Shown here piece after piece: positions 37,773-51,549 of a stretch of 64,000 nucleotides of DNA. The DNA comes from Bifidobacterium sp. ESL0728. GTDB lineage: Bacteria > Actinomycetota > Actinomycetes > Actinomycetales > Bifidobacteriaceae. The position numbers were made by a program, and so were the translations under genes. The stretch spans positions 558,001-622,000 of the forward strand of contig NZ_CP113925.1 in the NCBI RefSeq assembly GCF_029392015.1. Reading direction: 5' to 3'. The notes under the pieces are model-generated. The model did no database searches, was not told where the DNA came from, and saw only the letters and a program-made list of their open reading frames with translations. Positions within the stretch are counted from its first letter, which is position 1. Every line of letters starts with the position of its first letter.

Positions 37773-38633
37773 ATGACCTCTCAGCAACCGCAGAAGCGCA
37801 GGAACAAGCGCCAGCCCAGCAAGGAGATGCAGCGCGTCTATCTTCGCCGCCGCATCGTCGTGGGTGTGGTCGCTCTGGTACTTCTGGCGCTGATCGGGTT
37901 CGGCATCTATGCGCTCGCGACCAAGGTTATTGCCACATATGGCGGGCATGGTGGGCAGTCCGCTTCAAGCTCGGTTTCCAGCAATCATAAAAAGGCACCG
38001 GCCAAGAAAACAGAAAAGTCCGATAATGATAAAAATAATCAGGCCAACCAGAGCGGTGTCAGGAAATGCGGCGCGAAAGACGTCAAACTGGAACTGAGCC
38101 CCGCTTCGCAAAGTGTGGAGCTCGGCGGTTCGTTGGACTTCAAGGCGACCATTCGTTACGAGGGTAGTGATTCCTGCGTGGTCGACGCTTCGAACGCCTC
38201 GCGTATCCTGACGATTTCATCGATTTCTGATGCCGGTTCAGGCGCGAGTTCAAACTCCGGCTCAGGTTCCGATGGCGGGAACGGTTCCGGCGCGAAATCG
38301 GGCTCGAATTCGAAATCGGGCTCCAAGTCCGGTTCGTCTTCAAAGACTAATTCAGATTCAGATGATGACAGTGACGCTGATCAGACTTCCAACGCCGATA
38401 CCGGTGACACCATCTGGAGTTCGGCTGCCTGCCCTGCCGATCCGCGCAATCTGCTCATGGCCAAAGGCGACAAGGACGTGCAGAAAATCACCTGGCCGGC
38501 AGACAAGACCGGCGCCACCTGCGTTCCCGATGACCAGCTTCCGCGTGTCCGTCGCGGCACCTACTTGGCCCAGCTGAGTCTCAAAGGCCATCCTGGCGTG
38601 AAAAGCGAAAAGGTTCCGGTTATCGTCAAATAA
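37773..38633 (+). CDS. Membrane-anchored hypothetical protein
   Basis: I do not recognise the family. 286 aa: a basic N terminus (KRRNKRQPSKEMQRVYLRRR), one membrane helix at about 28-50, a Ser/Lys/Asn-rich linker, and an extracellular beta-rich domain containing Cys residues (RKCGAKDVKLELSP ... DSCVVDASN ... SSAACPADP ... GATCVPDD), probably Ig-like with a Ser/Gly/Lys-rich insert at about 150-210. Located between mutY and rpoB; in other bifidobacteria a similar small membrane protein may sit near mutY, unverified. TACACT ends 8 nt before the ATG. Confidence 0.7.
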   Translation: MTSQQPQKRRNKRQPSKEMQRVYLRRRIVVGVVALVLLALIGFGIYALATKVIATYGGHGGQSASSSVSSNHKKAPAKKTEKSDNDKNNQANQSGVRKCGAKDVKLELSPASQSVELGGSLDFKATIRYEGSDSCVVDASNASRILTISSISDAGSGASSNSGSGSDGGNGSGAKSGSNSKSGSKSGSSSKTNSDSDDDSDADQTSNADTGDTIWSSAACPADPRNLLMAKGDKDVQKITWPADKTGATCVPDDQLPRVRRGTYLAQLSLKGHPGVKSEKVPVIVK

Positions 38634-38758
38634 GCGGTAATACGTCTTGAATAATTGAGGTATGCCTGAAATTCGAATAATCCGGAACCGTGAATGGTCG
38701 AACCTTCCAACGGCCCAAGGCCCCGAATGATCGCGAATTGCTTGAGGCCGAAGTATGC

Positions 38759-39925
38759 CTAGACGATGGAGTCCCTGAAATATTTGTTCATCCTGTTGAT
38801 GAGCAGTCGTACCTTGGCCCCCTTGAGCCGGGTGTAGTTGCCTTTGGAATCCTCAAGTTGGGCGACGCCCGAGTGCGGACCGAGCGGCAGAATCGTGCCG
38901 TAGGGTTTGAAAACGAACCTGTAGGTGCGGCCGCCGTTGAGCAGGGAGACGAGGTTGGAGACCGCGCAATCCGCCTGTTGGATGGCGAGCTGGGCACTGG
39001 CAGGGTAGACGCGGCCGGTTTCCGGGTTCGGCACAGCCGAAACGTCGCCGATTACGAATTCGCGTGGCCAGCCCCCGTCGGCTTCGACCACCGACAGGTC
39101 GTCGCGAACGATGACACGGTTGAATTTCTGCGCATAGCCCGAGATCGGAACCACTCCGCTACCCCGGATTCCGGCAGCCCAGACGATGGTGTTGGCGTGG
39201 AATGACTGATTGCCGGCGAACACGGTGCCCGGCTCGACTTTCGTGACACGCGAAGAGCCATGGAAGATGACGTTGCTGTTCTGCAGGTCCTCCAGGATCC
39301 ATTCCGTGAGTTTGGGGTCGAAACGATAGAGAGGCTTGGGATTGGAGGCGAAACAGTGGACTTCGAATTTATCGGCTGGTATGCCGAATTTTTTCGCCAG
39401 GTCCGGTAGCTGATGCACCAGCGCGGCTATGAAGGCGACGGCGGAGAACCCGTCGCCGCACACCGCGATGCGCAGATCGTAAGGGTTTCGGCTGATGCGA
39501 TAATCCGTGAGCACCCGTTCGATATGGCTGTGCGCGATCATGGCGTCGTTGAGCGTGATAAGCGGGAGTACGTTGCCGGTCGCTCCCGGAACTTCGTACG
39601 TCGAGGGCGCCCCGCCCAGCGCGTTGATGAGGTAATCGTAGAAGACCAGTCCATTGTTTCGCAGTTCGACGGCCCTGATGTCATGGTCGATTCTCATCAC
39701 TTCGTCGACGATGAGGCCCACCCGTGGATCAATGGTTTCGCGGAGGTTGAAGCTGATTTCGGACGGGTCGGTTCTTCCCACGGCCACTTCGTGCAGTCTT
39801 GCGGTGTCGTAGTGGTAAACATCCTTATTGACCAGCACGATTTCTGCGTTGGGTTGAAGCGCGAGGAGCTGCTTCACCGCGTGCAGGCCCGCATAGCCCG
39901 CGCCAAGTACCATGATTCTTCTCAT
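38759..39925 (-). CDS. ndh: Type II NADH dehydrogenase (FAD-dependent oxidoreductase)
   Basis: Peripheral membrane flavoprotein that oxidises NADH, passing electrons to quinone or oxygen without pumping protons. 388 aa. FAD motif MRRIMVLGAGYAGLHAVKQL at the N terminus, the second dinucleotide motif IAVCGDGFSAVAFIAALVHQ near the middle, and the FVIGDVSAVPN segment. It lacks an obvious membrane helix. ATG preceded by GGAAG. Bifidobacteria have no full respiratory chain, so a role in NADH balance or oxygen handling is likely; another NAD(P)/FAD oxidoreductase is possible. Confidence 0.82.
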   Translation of the reverse strand: MRRIMVLGAGYAGLHAVKQLLALQPNAEIVLVNKDVYHYDTARLHEVAVGRTDPSEISFNLRETIDPRVGLIVDEVMRIDHDIRAVELRNNGLVFYDYLINALGGAPSTYEVPGATGNVLPLITLNDAMIAHSHIERVLTDYRISRNPYDLRIAVCGDGFSAVAFIAALVHQLPDLAKKFGIPADKFEVHCFASNPKPLYRFDPKLTEWILEDLQNSNVIFHGSSRVTKVEPGTVFAGNQSFHANTIVWAAGIRGSGVVPISGYAQKFNRVIVRDDLSVVEADGGWPREFVIGDVSAVPNPETGRVYPASAQLAIQQADCAVSNLVSLLNGGRTYRFVFKPYGTILPLGPHSGVAQLEDSKGNYTRLKGAKVRLLINRMNKYFRDSIV

Positions 39926-40082
39926 GAGGTCTTCCGATACAATCTAAATTCCCAGTAATTATCGCCCTGATATCAAATCTAATCATACTATGATACCTAA
40001 AGGTGCCAAGTTGATCGTTATCGACGTCATTTTATAAGATATATCACATTCGATTAATTATGTCGCGGCAATTCTTTGCGAT

Positions 40083-40331
40083 TCTGGAATTAGGCATTTT
40101 ATTTCGCGAAGCGCCTTCTGGCATCCCCGACTTTTCGTCTGTGCACTCTGCGGCCCCAACATCAACGAGATCGAGGCCGGCGACGGTGATCTCATCGTCC
40201 GGAGCACGGCGTTCGGCCCCTTGCTTGACACCTACGTGGGACAGGTGTTCGAGACCGTGAGCCTGCAATGGCTCGCACGCGCCAACCGCAGCAGGAAACT
40301 GCCCTGGCTCGCCACTTCGTTCGGGCTATGA
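40083..40331 (+). pseudogene. C-terminal remnant of a DUF234-type AAA ATPase
   Basis: From about 40161 a frame reads INEIEAGDGDLIVRSTAFGP, then LLDTYVGQVFETVSLQWLAR and ends at TGA 40329-40331 after KLPWLATSFGL. This looks like the C-terminal part of ATP-binding proteins with the DUF234 domain, in which a RPNI-x-EIEAG-like stretch precedes a YVGxVFE block. The N-terminal ATPase domain and a start codon are missing, and the upstream frame no longer resembles the family. Called from family memory; a search would settle it. Confidence 0.55.
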
Positions 40332-40397
40332 TGCGTTTCGTCGCAAACAGTGGAATCGTGATCTACTGAATCGAGATTCTATTGTTTGCGTATCGGC

Positions 40398-40425
40398 TTG
40401 GCAAATCATTCAAAAGATTTGCCAA
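40398..40425. other. Perfect hairpin between gene remnants
   Basis: TTGGCAAATC (40398-40407) and GATTTGCCAA (40416-40425) form a 10-bp stem with an 8-nt loop. Neither strand shows the usual U-tract immediately after it. It may be a remnant terminator or an element end. Confidence 0.45.
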
Positions 40426-40470
40426 TAAAAAGGTATGGGGCAGAGGTTGCACGAACATCTTGGCTCGGTC

Positions 40471-41494
40471 CTATTTAGTGGTATTTACTTTATTCTGAAC
40501 TTGTTTGACGAAACGATGAAAATCGGATTCCTGCGTTTTGTTGAATTTGCGGAACTCGTCTTTAACTTTTTGGTCAGCCTGCTTCTTGTTTCTACGGCCT
40601 TTGCCTTCCAGTGCTTTGCCGCCGGTCAGGGAAATATACTGTTCACAAAGCGCCGCGCAATCGGCCATCGTAGTGATGGTATGATTGCGAACCCTAAGTT
40701 CCGCCGCATCGAGAAAGCCCGACACCAGCTGATTGAGTTGGTCAATCTCGTCAGCATTCAGATAGTTCTTGGCGACCGTAACGTCACTTGAATGGATACG
40801 GCCGTCGGGTGATCCTTTCCAACTGGTCAGCCCCATATTTGGCTTAGAAGCATCGGCGCGTTCGTCGATGATTTTAAGCGGCGGTGTGTCCGTTCACTGC
40901 GTAATGGAAGCGGTTCTGGATATTGGCGAAGAAGTCGCGGGCAGTCTGCGATTTCGGGTCATAATCGACGCTGATATCTTGGAACAGATCCGTGACCTTC
41001 TGATAGAACCTTCGTTCGCTGGCACGGATGTCACGAATGCGGACAAGCAATTCATCAAAATAATCCTTGCCGAACTGTTGCCCGTTCTTGAGCATGTCGT
41101 CGTTGAGCACGAATCCCTTGACCACGTATTCCTTCAGCGTTGCCGTGGCCCACTGGCGGAATTTGGTGGCCTGCCTGCTATTCACCCGGTAGCCGACGGC
41201 GATGATGGCGTCGAGATTATAGAAAGTGATTTCCCTTCGAACCGTTCTGCCGCCTTCGTTTTGAACTGTTTCCATTTTGGAAACAGTTGCTTTTTCATCA
41301 AGTTCACCCTCTGCATATATATTCCCCAAATGTTTCGAGATAATCGGTATTTTGACACCAAATAGCTCAGCTATATTCTTTTGAGCCATCCAGAACGTCT
41401 CGTCTCGATACGTCACTTGCACCGGAACGTTCTGGCCTTCCTACTGATACAGGACTATCTCGCCTTGAGGCTGTTGCTGCGTGTCCTCTCCCAT
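40471..41494 (-). pseudogene. Broken virulence RhuM-family gene (early stop and frameshift)
   Basis: The original gene starts at ATG 41494 with GGAGTG upstream and reads MGEDTQQQPQGEIVLYQ, then a TAG at codon 18 (41441-41443), then continues in the same frame with QNVPVQVTYRDETFWMAQKN, typical RhuM sequence. The frame breaks again near 40874, after NGHTAA; the C-terminal third (NMGLTSWKGSPDGRIHSSDV ...) continues in another frame to a stop at 40471. At least two disabling changes, so a pseudogene. RhuM proteins occur on pathogenicity and mobile islands; function poorly known. Inverted repeats at 41584-41615 lie in its upstream region. Confidence 0.85.
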
Positions 41495-41599
41495 AAAATG
41501 TCACTCCTTCGATTTCCAGAATTCCTGCCGACTATTACATAATCGAGTTTATCGAAGTAAAGTTTTGCCTACGAATCCAAAACCTTGAATTTTTAAAAA

Positions 41600-41615
41600 A
41601 TCAAGATTTCTTGAT
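41600..41615. repeat. Inverted repeat upstream of the RhuM remnant
   Basis: ATCAAGATTTCTTGAT, a 7-bp perfect inverted repeat with 2-nt spacer; a further CTTGA half-site lies at 41584. Position upstream of the minus-strand RhuM gene suggests an old operator or promoter element. Confidence 0.45.
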
Positions 41616-41697
41616 ATTCCTGCGGATTTCTTCATTGTGCTGTTCTTCCCGTGCGGTTCGGAAGTGTCAGCTCACTTACGATGTGCCTGTGACATAC

Positions 41698-41727
41698 TTG
41701 CCATATTGTCTTTCTTCCGTGTATAAT
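41698..41727 (+). promoter_or_regulatory. Promoter of rpoBC
   Basis: TTGCCA at 41698-41703 and a perfect TATAAT at 41722-41727, 18-bp spacer. Predicts a leader of about 127 nt before the TTG start of rpoB. The gap to the island remnants is short, so the remnants ended just outside the promoter. Confidence 0.65.
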
Positions 41728-41861
41728 GAATATTTTGCATAAGGTGTGTCATATTGCGGGCATGCTCTAACGACGAAGCGCCCGCGTAGTATAGCCGTTT
41801 GCGGCGCGTTTCCTCGATAAGAATATTGAATAAAGATCAAGCGAGCGATAAGGAACGTCCA

Positions 41862-45428
<3,567 letters not shown>

Positions 45429-45548
45429 AGGCAACGCTAAAAAACATACGGCTTAGCCCGGGGCTTGGCAAACAAATAATAGATAACCAAGCGAAGGCAC
45501 GCCGGCCGAAAATCGTAATTGTTACCAATTGGAAGACAGGACAACATA

Positions 45549-48500
45549 GTGCTGGACGTCAACGCATTTGACAAACTGAGGATCGGACTCGCCACTACCG
45601 AGGACATCCACAAGTGGAGCTACGGCGAAGTCAAGAAGCCGGAAACCATCAACTATAGAACTTTGAAGCCCGAGAAGGACGGCCTGTTCGGAGAGCAGAT
45701 CTTCGGACCGACCCGCGACTGGGAGTGCGCCTGCGGCAAATACAAGCGCGTCCGTTTCAAGGGCATCGTCTGCGAGCGCTGCGGCGTGGAGGTCACCAAA
45801 TCCCGCGTCCGCCGCGAGCGCATGGGCCACATCGAGCTGGCCGCACCGGTAACGCACATCTGGTTCTTCAAGGGTGTGCCGAGCCGCTTGGGCTACCTGC
45901 TCGACATCGCTCCGAAGGACCTGGAGAAGGTCATCTACTTCGCGGCCTACATGGTCACGAGTGTGGACGAAGAGCAGCGCCAGCAGGATCTGCCGGATCT
46001 GCAGGACGAATTCGACACCGAGATCGCGCAGCTCAACAAGCGCCGCGACAACGAGATCGAGGAACGCGCCAAGAAGCTCGAAGCCGACATGGCGGAGCTT
46101 GAGGCGAGCGGCGATGCCAAGGGCAGCGCCAAATCCAAGATCCGCAACTCCGCCGAGCGCGAGATGGCGGCCATCCGCCAGCGTTACGACGATCAGGCGC
46201 AGCGTCTTGCTGCCGTGTTCGACCGCTTCAAGACCTTGAAGCCGGGCGACATGGAGGGCGACGTGGACCTGTGGCAGGAAATGGTCGACCGTTACGGCGA
46301 TTATTTCGAAGGCTCCATGGGTGCCGAGGCCATTCAGAAGCGTCTGCGTGACTTCGACCTCGAAGGCGCCGCCAAGGAACTGCGCGAAGAGATCGACACC
46401 GGCTCCGGCCAGCGCAAGGCCCGCGCCCTGAAGCGCTTGAAGGTGGTCAACGCCTTCCTCACCACGGACAACAAGCCCGAGGCGATGGTGCTTAACGCCA
46501 TTCCGGTCATTCCTCCGGATCTGCGCCCGATGGTGCAGCTCGATGGCGGCCGTTTCGCCACCTCCGACCTGAACGATCTTTATCGTCGTGTGATCAACCG
46601 CAACAACCGTTTGAAGAGGCTCATCGAGCTCGGCGCTCCCGAGATCATGCTCAACAACGAGAAGCGCATGCTGCAGGAAGCCGTCGACTCCCTGTTCGAC
46701 AACGGCCGTCGTGGCCGCCCCGTCACCGGCGCTTCGAACCGCCCGCTGAAGTCCCTGAGCGACATGCTCAAGGGCAAGCAGGGCCGTTTCCGTCAGAACT
46801 TGCTCGGCAAGCGCGTGGATTATTCCGGCCGTTCCGTGATCGTCGTCGGCCCGTCCCTGCGTATGCACCAGTGCGGTCTGCCGAAGCCGATGGCCCTGGA
46901 GCTCTTCAAGCCCTTCGTCATCAAGAAGCTCGTGGATCAGAACTACGCGCAGAACATGAAGAGCGCGAAGCGCTTGGTCGACCGTCAGGATTCGTCCGTC
47001 TGGGACGTGCTTGAAGACGTCATCAGCGAGCACCCGGTGCTCCTGAACCGTGCGCCTACGCTGCATAGGCTCGGCATTCAGGCCTTCGAACCGATTCTGG
47101 TCGAGGGCAAGGCCATCCACCTGCCGCCGCTCGCCTGCGCCGCGTTCAACGCGGACTTCGATGGCGACCAGATGGCCGTCCACCTTCCGCTGAGCGTCGA
47201 GGCACAGGCCGAGGCCCGTTCCTTGATGATGGCTTCCGACAATATTCTGAAGCCGGCAGACGGCCACACCGTCACGATGCCGAGCCAGGATATGATTCTG
47301 GGCCTTTACTTCCTTTCCACCGTCGTGGAAGGTGCCAAGGGCCAGGGCCGTGTACTCGGAACACCTGAGGAACTGCGCATGGCCGTCGACCGCCACGACG
47401 TGGATGTGCAGGCCAAGGTGCTCGTGCGCCTGCCCAAGGACTTCGTGCTCCCCACCGATTGGGAACCCGGTGAATTGAAGGTCACCGACCCTGAGCCGGG
47501 CAGCCCCGATGTGGTCAAGGAAGAGCGTTTCAAGGACGGTTCCTACCTCTTCGCCACTTCTTACGGCCGCCTGAAGTTCAACGAGACCCTGCCTGTCGAT
47601 TACCCGTTCATCAATGAGCAGGTCGCCAAGGGCAAGCTCTCCACGATCGTCGACGACATCGCCACGCGTTACTCCACCGCTCAGGTGGCCGCCACGCTGG
47701 ACGCCCTGAAGGATCTCGGCTTCACCCGCGCTCCTTGGTCGGGCGTCACGATGTCCTTCTCCGACATCGTCGAGCCGCCGGAACGTCTCTCGATCATCCA
47801 CGACTACGAAGGCCAGGCCGACAAGGTCAACGACCAGTACGACATGGGTCTGTTGACCGAAGAGGAACGCCGTCAGGAGCTCATCAACCTGTGGACCGAA
47901 TGCACCGACAAGGTCGCGGACGCCATGCGCGATAACTTCAAGGACGACAACAACGTCAACATCATGGTGCAGTCCGGAGCCCGTGGCAACTGGATGCAGA
48001 TTCGCCAGATCTCCGGTATGCGAGGCCTGGTGGCAAACCCGAAGGGCGAGATTATTTCCCGCCCGGTGAAGTCCAACTACCGTGAAGGCCTCTCCGTCTT
48101 GGAGTACTTCATCTCCCAGCACGGCGCCCGTAAGGGCCTGGCCGATACCGCGCTTCGTACCGCGGAATCGGGCTACCTGACCCGTCGTCTCGTCGACGTG
48201 GCCCAGGAGGTCATCGTTCGCGAAGAGGACTGCGGCACCAAGAAGGGTCTGGCAATCAAGATCGCCGACCGCGATGAGGACGGCAATCTCGTGCTCGTCA
48301 AGGACGCGGACGGCGGCCCCTACTCCCGTCTGCTGGCCGAAGATGTCATCGACCCGAAGGACGGCAAGACCGTGCTTTACAAGCGCGATGACGCCATGTC
48401 CATGGACGTGCTGCGCGACATGGTCGCTCACGGCGTCGAAGAGGTCAAGGCCCGTTCCGTGCTGACCTGCGAGTCCAAGCGCGGCGTGTGCGCGAAGTGC

Positions 48501-49637
48501 TATGGCTGGTCGCTGGCCACCAATCGCTTGGTCGATGTCGGCGAAGCCGTCGGCGTCGTCGCGGCGCAGTCCATCGGCGAGCCTGGCACGCAGCTTACGC
48601 TTCGTTCCTTCCACTCCGGCGGCGTCGCTTCCGCTTCCGATATCACCCAGGGTCTTCCCCGTGTCACCGAGCTTTTCGAGGCGCGTACGCCTAAGGGCGA
48701 GGCGCCGATTACGGAATACCCGGGCACCGTCAAGGTCGAGGATTCCGACCACGGCCGCCAGGTCACGCTGACCCCGGACGATACGACCATCGACCCGATC
48801 ACCTACCCGGTGACCCGTCGCGCGCCGCTTCTGGTCAAGGACGGCGACCACGTCGACACCGGCACCCAGCTGATCGAAGGCTCCGTCGATCCGAAGAAGA
48901 TTCTTCGCATCTTGGGACCCCGCGCAGCGCAGGTCAACATCGTCGAGGGCGTGCACGACGTGTACCGCTCCCAGGGCGTGGATATCCACGACAAGCACCT
49001 CGAGGTCATCGTCCACCAGATGCTTCGCCGCATCACGGTGATCGATTCCGGCACCACGAGCCTCTTACCCGGCGAGCTGGTCGACCAGTCCAAGTTCCGC
49101 GACGCCAATATGAAGGCCGTGAAGGAAGGCGGCAAGCCTGCTGCCGGTCGTCCGGAGCTCCTGGGCATCACCAAGGCTTCGCTGGCCACCGATTCCTGGC
49201 TCTCCGCCGCTTCGTTCCAGGAGACCACCCGTGTCTTGACGGAGGCTGCTTTGGAGCAGAAGTCCGACGAGCTCAAGGGCTTGAAGGAGAACGTCATCAT
49301 CGGCAAGCTCATCCCTGCCGGCACCGGCCTTGCGCGTTATCGCAACGCGACGGTCGAACCCGACAAGGCCATCCGCGACACCATCTACCCGAACTTCGGC
49401 TTGGGCGGAGATACCGCTGGCACCGACTTCGGCGAGGGTGGCATGGACGATATGGACTTCTCCAATATCGACTTCGGCGACCTGAAGCTCGGCGACGACT
49501 TCAACCCCGATGACTTCCTCAACGATCAGGGCGGAGCAACTGAGCTCGGTGGAGACACCGATTTCGGTGCAGGCTCCGGCACTGACACCAACACAGGAAC
49601 CGGAACCGGAACCGACAGTTCCGCCTCGCAGGCCTAA
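45549..49637 (+). CDS. rpoC: RNA polymerase beta' subunit
   Basis: Largest RNA polymerase subunit. 1362 aa from GTG 45549 ([16 protein letters not shown]), preceded by GACAGGA. Zinc-binding N terminus [20 protein letters not shown]; catalytic Mg2+ loop [15 protein letters not shown]; later [15 protein letters not shown] second zinc site and [16 protein letters not shown]. The C-terminal tail is acidic, ending in a Gly/Thr repeat ([15 protein letters not shown]) encoded by a GGAACC-type microsatellite. An upstream TTG at 45519 is in frame but unlikely. Terminator after the stop. Confidence 0.97.
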   Translation: MLDVNAFDKLRIGLATTEDIHKWSYGEVKKPETINYRTLKPEKDGLFGEQIFGPTRDWECACGKYKRVRFKGIVCERCGVEVTKSRVRRERMGHIELAAPVTHIWFFKGVPSRLGYLLDIAPKDLEKVIYFAAYMVTSVDEEQRQQDLPDLQDEFDTEIAQLNKRRDNEIEERAKKLEADMAELEASGDAKGSAKSKIRNSAEREMAAIRQRYDDQAQRLAAVFDRFKTLKPGDMEGDVDLWQEMVDRYGDYFEGSMGAEAIQKRLRDFDLEGAAKELREEIDTGSGQRKARALKRLKVVNAFLTTDNKPEAMVLNAIPVIPPDLRPMVQLDGGRFATSDLNDLYRRVINRNNRLKRLIELGAPEIMLNNEKRMLQEAVDSLFDNGRRGRPVTGASNRPLKSLSDMLKGKQGRFRQNLLGKRVDYSGRSVIVVGPSLRMHQCGLPKPMALELFKPFVIKKLVDQNYAQNMKSAKRLVDRQDSSVWDVLEDVISEHPVLLNRAPTLHRLGIQAFEPILVEGKAIHLPPLACAAFNADFDGDQMAVHLPLSVEAQAEARSLMMASDNILKPADGHTVTMPSQDMILGLYFLSTVVEGAKGQGRVLGTPEELRMAVDRHDVDVQAKVLVRLPKDFVLPTDWEPGELKVTDPEPGSPDVVKEERFKDGSYLFATSYGRLKFNETLPVDYPFINEQVAKGKLSTIVDDIATRYSTAQVAATLDALKDLGFTRAPWSGVTMSFSDIVEPPERLSIIHDYEGQADKVNDQYDMGLLTEEERRQELINLWTECTDKVADAMRDNFKDDNNVNIMVQSGARGNWMQIRQISGMRGLVANPKGEIISRPVKSNYREGLSVLEYFISQHGARKGLADTALRTAESGYLTRRLVDVAQEVIVREEDCGTKKGLAIKIADRDEDGNLVLVKDADGGPYSRLLAEDVIDPKDGKTVLYKRDDAMSMDVLRDMVAHGVEEVKARSVLTCESKRGVCAKCYGWSLATNRLVDVGEAVGVVAAQSIGEPGTQLTLRSFHSGGVASASDITQGLPRVTELFEARTPKGEAPITEYPGTVKVEDSDHGRQVTLTPDDTTIDPITYPVTRRAPLLVKDGDHVDTGTQLIEGSVDPKKILRILGPRAAQVNIVEGVHDVYRSQGVDIHDKHLEVIVHQMLRRITVIDSGTTSLLPGELVDQSKFRDANMKAVKEGGKPAAGRPELLGITKASLATDSWLSAASFQETTRVLTEAALEQKSDELKGLKENVIIGKLIPAGTGLARYRNATVEPDKAIRDTIYPNFGLGGDTAGTDFGEGGMDDMDFSNIDFGDLKLGDDFNPDDFLNDQGGATELGGDTDFGAGSGTDTNTGTGTGTDSSASQA

Positions 49638-49953
49638 TCTGTGGGTCAGTTGATCTCAAAAGCCGTGTAGTTCAGACGGCTGGATTTGTCCCGATGCGTT
49701 AGCGCGCACCGGGACAAATTCGTATCTATGTCCCGTTGGTCGCAGGTCGTGCCCCTGACAGATCATTGAGTGCCTCTGCACGCGTGTTTTGGACGTGAAA
49801 AATCAACGTCGACGGCAGTAGTGACCGGTTAAAGGCAGACAAGATGGTATAGAAGCATCATTTTGTATGGTGGTTTATGCAACCGTGGTTATCTGGTGGA
49901 TGCACTCCGGCATCATTACCTGAATGTTGCGGTTCTGCGGTAGCATTGTGATT
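49638..49953. other. Intergenic region after rpoC (316 bp)
   Basis: Contains the rpoC terminator hairpin (49684-49719). The rest shows no gene, tRNA or riboswitch pattern that I can recognise. The right end holds TAGCAT, 7 nt before the FHA gene ATG, a possible -10 for a leaderless mRNA. Confidence 0.55.
49684..49719 (+). terminator. Terminator hairpin of rpoBC
   Basis: Perfect 10-bp stem ATTTGTCCCG (49684-49693) / CGGGACAAAT (49710-49719) with a 16-nt loop, 46 bp after the rpoC stop; weak T-tract (TCGTATCT). Confidence 0.6.
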
Positions 49954-50562
49954 ATGAGCACTTTGCCTTTTCCGCCGCCACCAGAGCTTGGTTGGTACGA
50001 CGATGACGCCACTGTTGCATCCGAAAATCACAGCGTGGCCACTGAGTCTACGCAGGATTCGAGTGCGGCGCAGACCCCGCAAACGCTGGTAGACGAGGCC
50101 GTTGCGGAGCAGAAGCCTGCCGCCGATGATTCATGGACTTCCTCGGCCCCTCGCACCAATAGCGAAGGCGAAATCGAGGATTGGGATGGAACGGTGCTTT
50201 CCAGCGCGTTCATGGCCGAGAAGCCGAAGAAGCGCTACCGTTTGCACAACGATGCCACCGGCCAGGATATCGAACTGACCAAAAGCGCTTTGCTGGGCCG
50301 CAACGTTTCGGCCAACGTACCGAAAGGCGCGATGTCCATCAAGCTCGCCGATCCGACGCGCACGGTTTCGCGCAACCACGCCGCCGTGAGCTACGACAAG
50401 GACGGTGCGCTCTGGATCGAGGATTACGGTTCGCTCAACGGCACGTATATCGTCGAAGACGACCACGAGCAGCAGGTCAAAGACAGCCCGGTTCTGCTCA
50501 AGGCTCCCACGACCCTGCGTATCGGCGACCAGTTCTTCAAGCTCACCGAAGTCAAAGACTGA
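49954..50562 (+). CDS. FHA-domain phosphopeptide-binding protein
   Basis: 202-aa protein with a disordered acidic N terminus and a C-terminal FHA domain (about 95-200) that binds phosphothreonine peptides: LLGRNVS, VSRNHAAV and DYGSLNGTYI carry the conserved GR, S, H and N residues. Directly before the FHA domain is EDWDGTVLSS (T80), similar to motifs in the nearby MoxR ATPase and positioned like the regulatory threonines of GarA/OdhI. The start at ATG 49954 is likely leaderless; an upstream codon at 49924 is unlikely. Convergent with the LRV gene across a strong terminator. Confidence 0.88.
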   Translation: MSTLPFPPPPELGWYDDDATVASENHSVATESTQDSSAAQTPQTLVDEAVAEQKPAADDSWTSSAPRTNSEGEIEDWDGTVLSSAFMAEKPKKRYRLHNDATGQDIELTKSALLGRNVSANVPKGAMSIKLADPTRTVSRNHAAVSYDKDGALWIEDYGSLNGTYIVEDDHEQQVKDSPVLLKAPTTLRIGDQFFKLTEVKD

Positions 50563-50628
50563 GTTGTGCTTCGGCTGCCAAGCCTGCGGCAAAGCCTGCT
50601 TCAGAAATGTAGTACCACATGAAATAAC

Positions 50629-50672
50629 GGATGTCCCGCTACCTAACGATTACGTAGGGTAGCGGGACATCC
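50629..50672. terminator. Bidirectional terminator between FHA and LRV genes
   Basis: 14-bp perfect stem GGATGTCCCGCTAC / GTAGCGGGACATCC, extended by inner CTA/TAG pairs, followed on the plus strand by ATTATTTTTA. It lies between two convergent genes. Confidence 0.85.
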
Positions 50673-50759
50673 ATTATTTTTATGAGTTATCATTCAGCCC
50701 GATTACTGCGAGAGCAAACCAACCCACAACAATTATCGGGCTCAATGATCTTTTAAGTG

Positions 50760-51401
50760 CTATTGTCTCGTGGCCAAGGCGGCGTCGATGGCCGGGTCGT
50801 GCAGCTGGGCGAGCCAGTTCAAGAGCTCCGGGTAGGTGTTGGGGTTGCGGGCCAGGCACGGGCGTAGCTCGGGGGCGTATTGGGCGATGCTGGCGATGGT
50901 CATCTGGTCGGTGTTCGGATCCAAAGCCTGCTCGGCGGTGTAGCCGTAGGCGTTCGTTGTGGCGGGCATCTGCTGGGTGTAGCCCTGGGGTGCAACGCCC
51001 GGCTGTTGCTGTTGCGCCGCGTACTGATTCGCGACTGTGTACTGGCCACCCGCTGCCTGCTGATCGGTGATATACGTTGTCGAAGCCTGTGGCTGCATCT
51101 GCGGCTGGCCGTAATACGAAGTGGGGGAAGTCTGCTGCGGCGCGGCCTGTTGGGCCGGTGCCTCTTGAGGCGATACGCCCTGGTCGGGGACCTCGAAGCC
51201 CATGGATTTGAGCGTCTCGCGGGCGCGGTTGTCGCCGAACTGGGCGATCCAGCGCTTCAGCCCCGGGTAGGCACGCGGGTTTGCGGCCACATTTGCGCCG
51301 AAATCAGGGTTTTCGTAGGCGACTTTCGCCAGCATGATCGGGTCTGCCTCGGAATCCTGAACAACGGCGACGGCGGTGTCGTAATCAACCATCTGCTTCA
51401 C
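50760..51401 (-). CDS. Variant leucine-rich repeat protein
   Basis: 213 aa with two copies of a variant leucine-rich-repeat module: residues about 5-55 (DSEADPIMLAKVAYENPDFG ... YPGLKRWIAQFGD) and 160-210 (DPNTDQMTIASIAQYAPELR ... YPELLNWLAQLHD), joined by a Gln/Pro/Ala-rich linker. Such modules occur in actinobacterial proteins with FHA or kinase neighbours and may bind proteins. GTG 51401 and an ATG at 51392 are possible starts. Downstream of, and in the same direction as, the PP2C phosphatase. Confidence 0.8.
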   Translation of the reverse strand: MKQMVDYDTAVAVVQDSEADPIMLAKVAYENPDFGANVAANPRAYPGLKRWIAQFGDNRARETLKSMGFEVPDQGVSPQEAPAQQAAPQQTSPTSYYGQPQMQPQASTTYITDQQAAGGQYTVANQYAAQQQQPGVAPQGYTQQMPATTNAYGYTAEQALDPNTDQMTIASIAQYAPELRPCLARNPNTYPELLNWLAQLHDPAIDAALATRQ

Positions 51402-51549
51402 TTCTCTTTCTTATCGGATGAATGCTCGAATTCATCGGCTTGTGTTATCGATATATACTACTTCACTAACAACCGATTATATCGTTTGATTTCCGTTATG
51501 TCTCGCGGATGATACACGCATGAAACGCAAATCGACGAATTGATGTAAT

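Larger units (their letters stand above)
39926..40470. other. Intergenic stretch with gene remnants (545 bp)
   Basis: AT-rich DNA between ndh and the RhuM remnant. Contains the ATPase fragment (separate entry) and a perfect 10-bp hairpin at 40398-40425 (TTGGCAAATC / GATTTGCCAA). No intact gene. This is the left part of a decayed accessory patch. Confidence 0.6.
41495..41861. other. Intergenic region before rpoB (367 bp)
   Basis: Left part belongs to the upstream side of the RhuM remnant and contains nested inverted repeats of TCAAG/CTTGA (41584-41615, including ATCAAGA-TT-TCTTGAT). Right part holds the rpoB promoter and a leader of about 125 nt. No small gene seen. Confidence 0.6.

Noticed and set aside
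45522..49016. Long minus-strand open frame antisense to rpoC
   Set aside because: Same codon-bias shadow effect; rpoC is certain on the plus strand.
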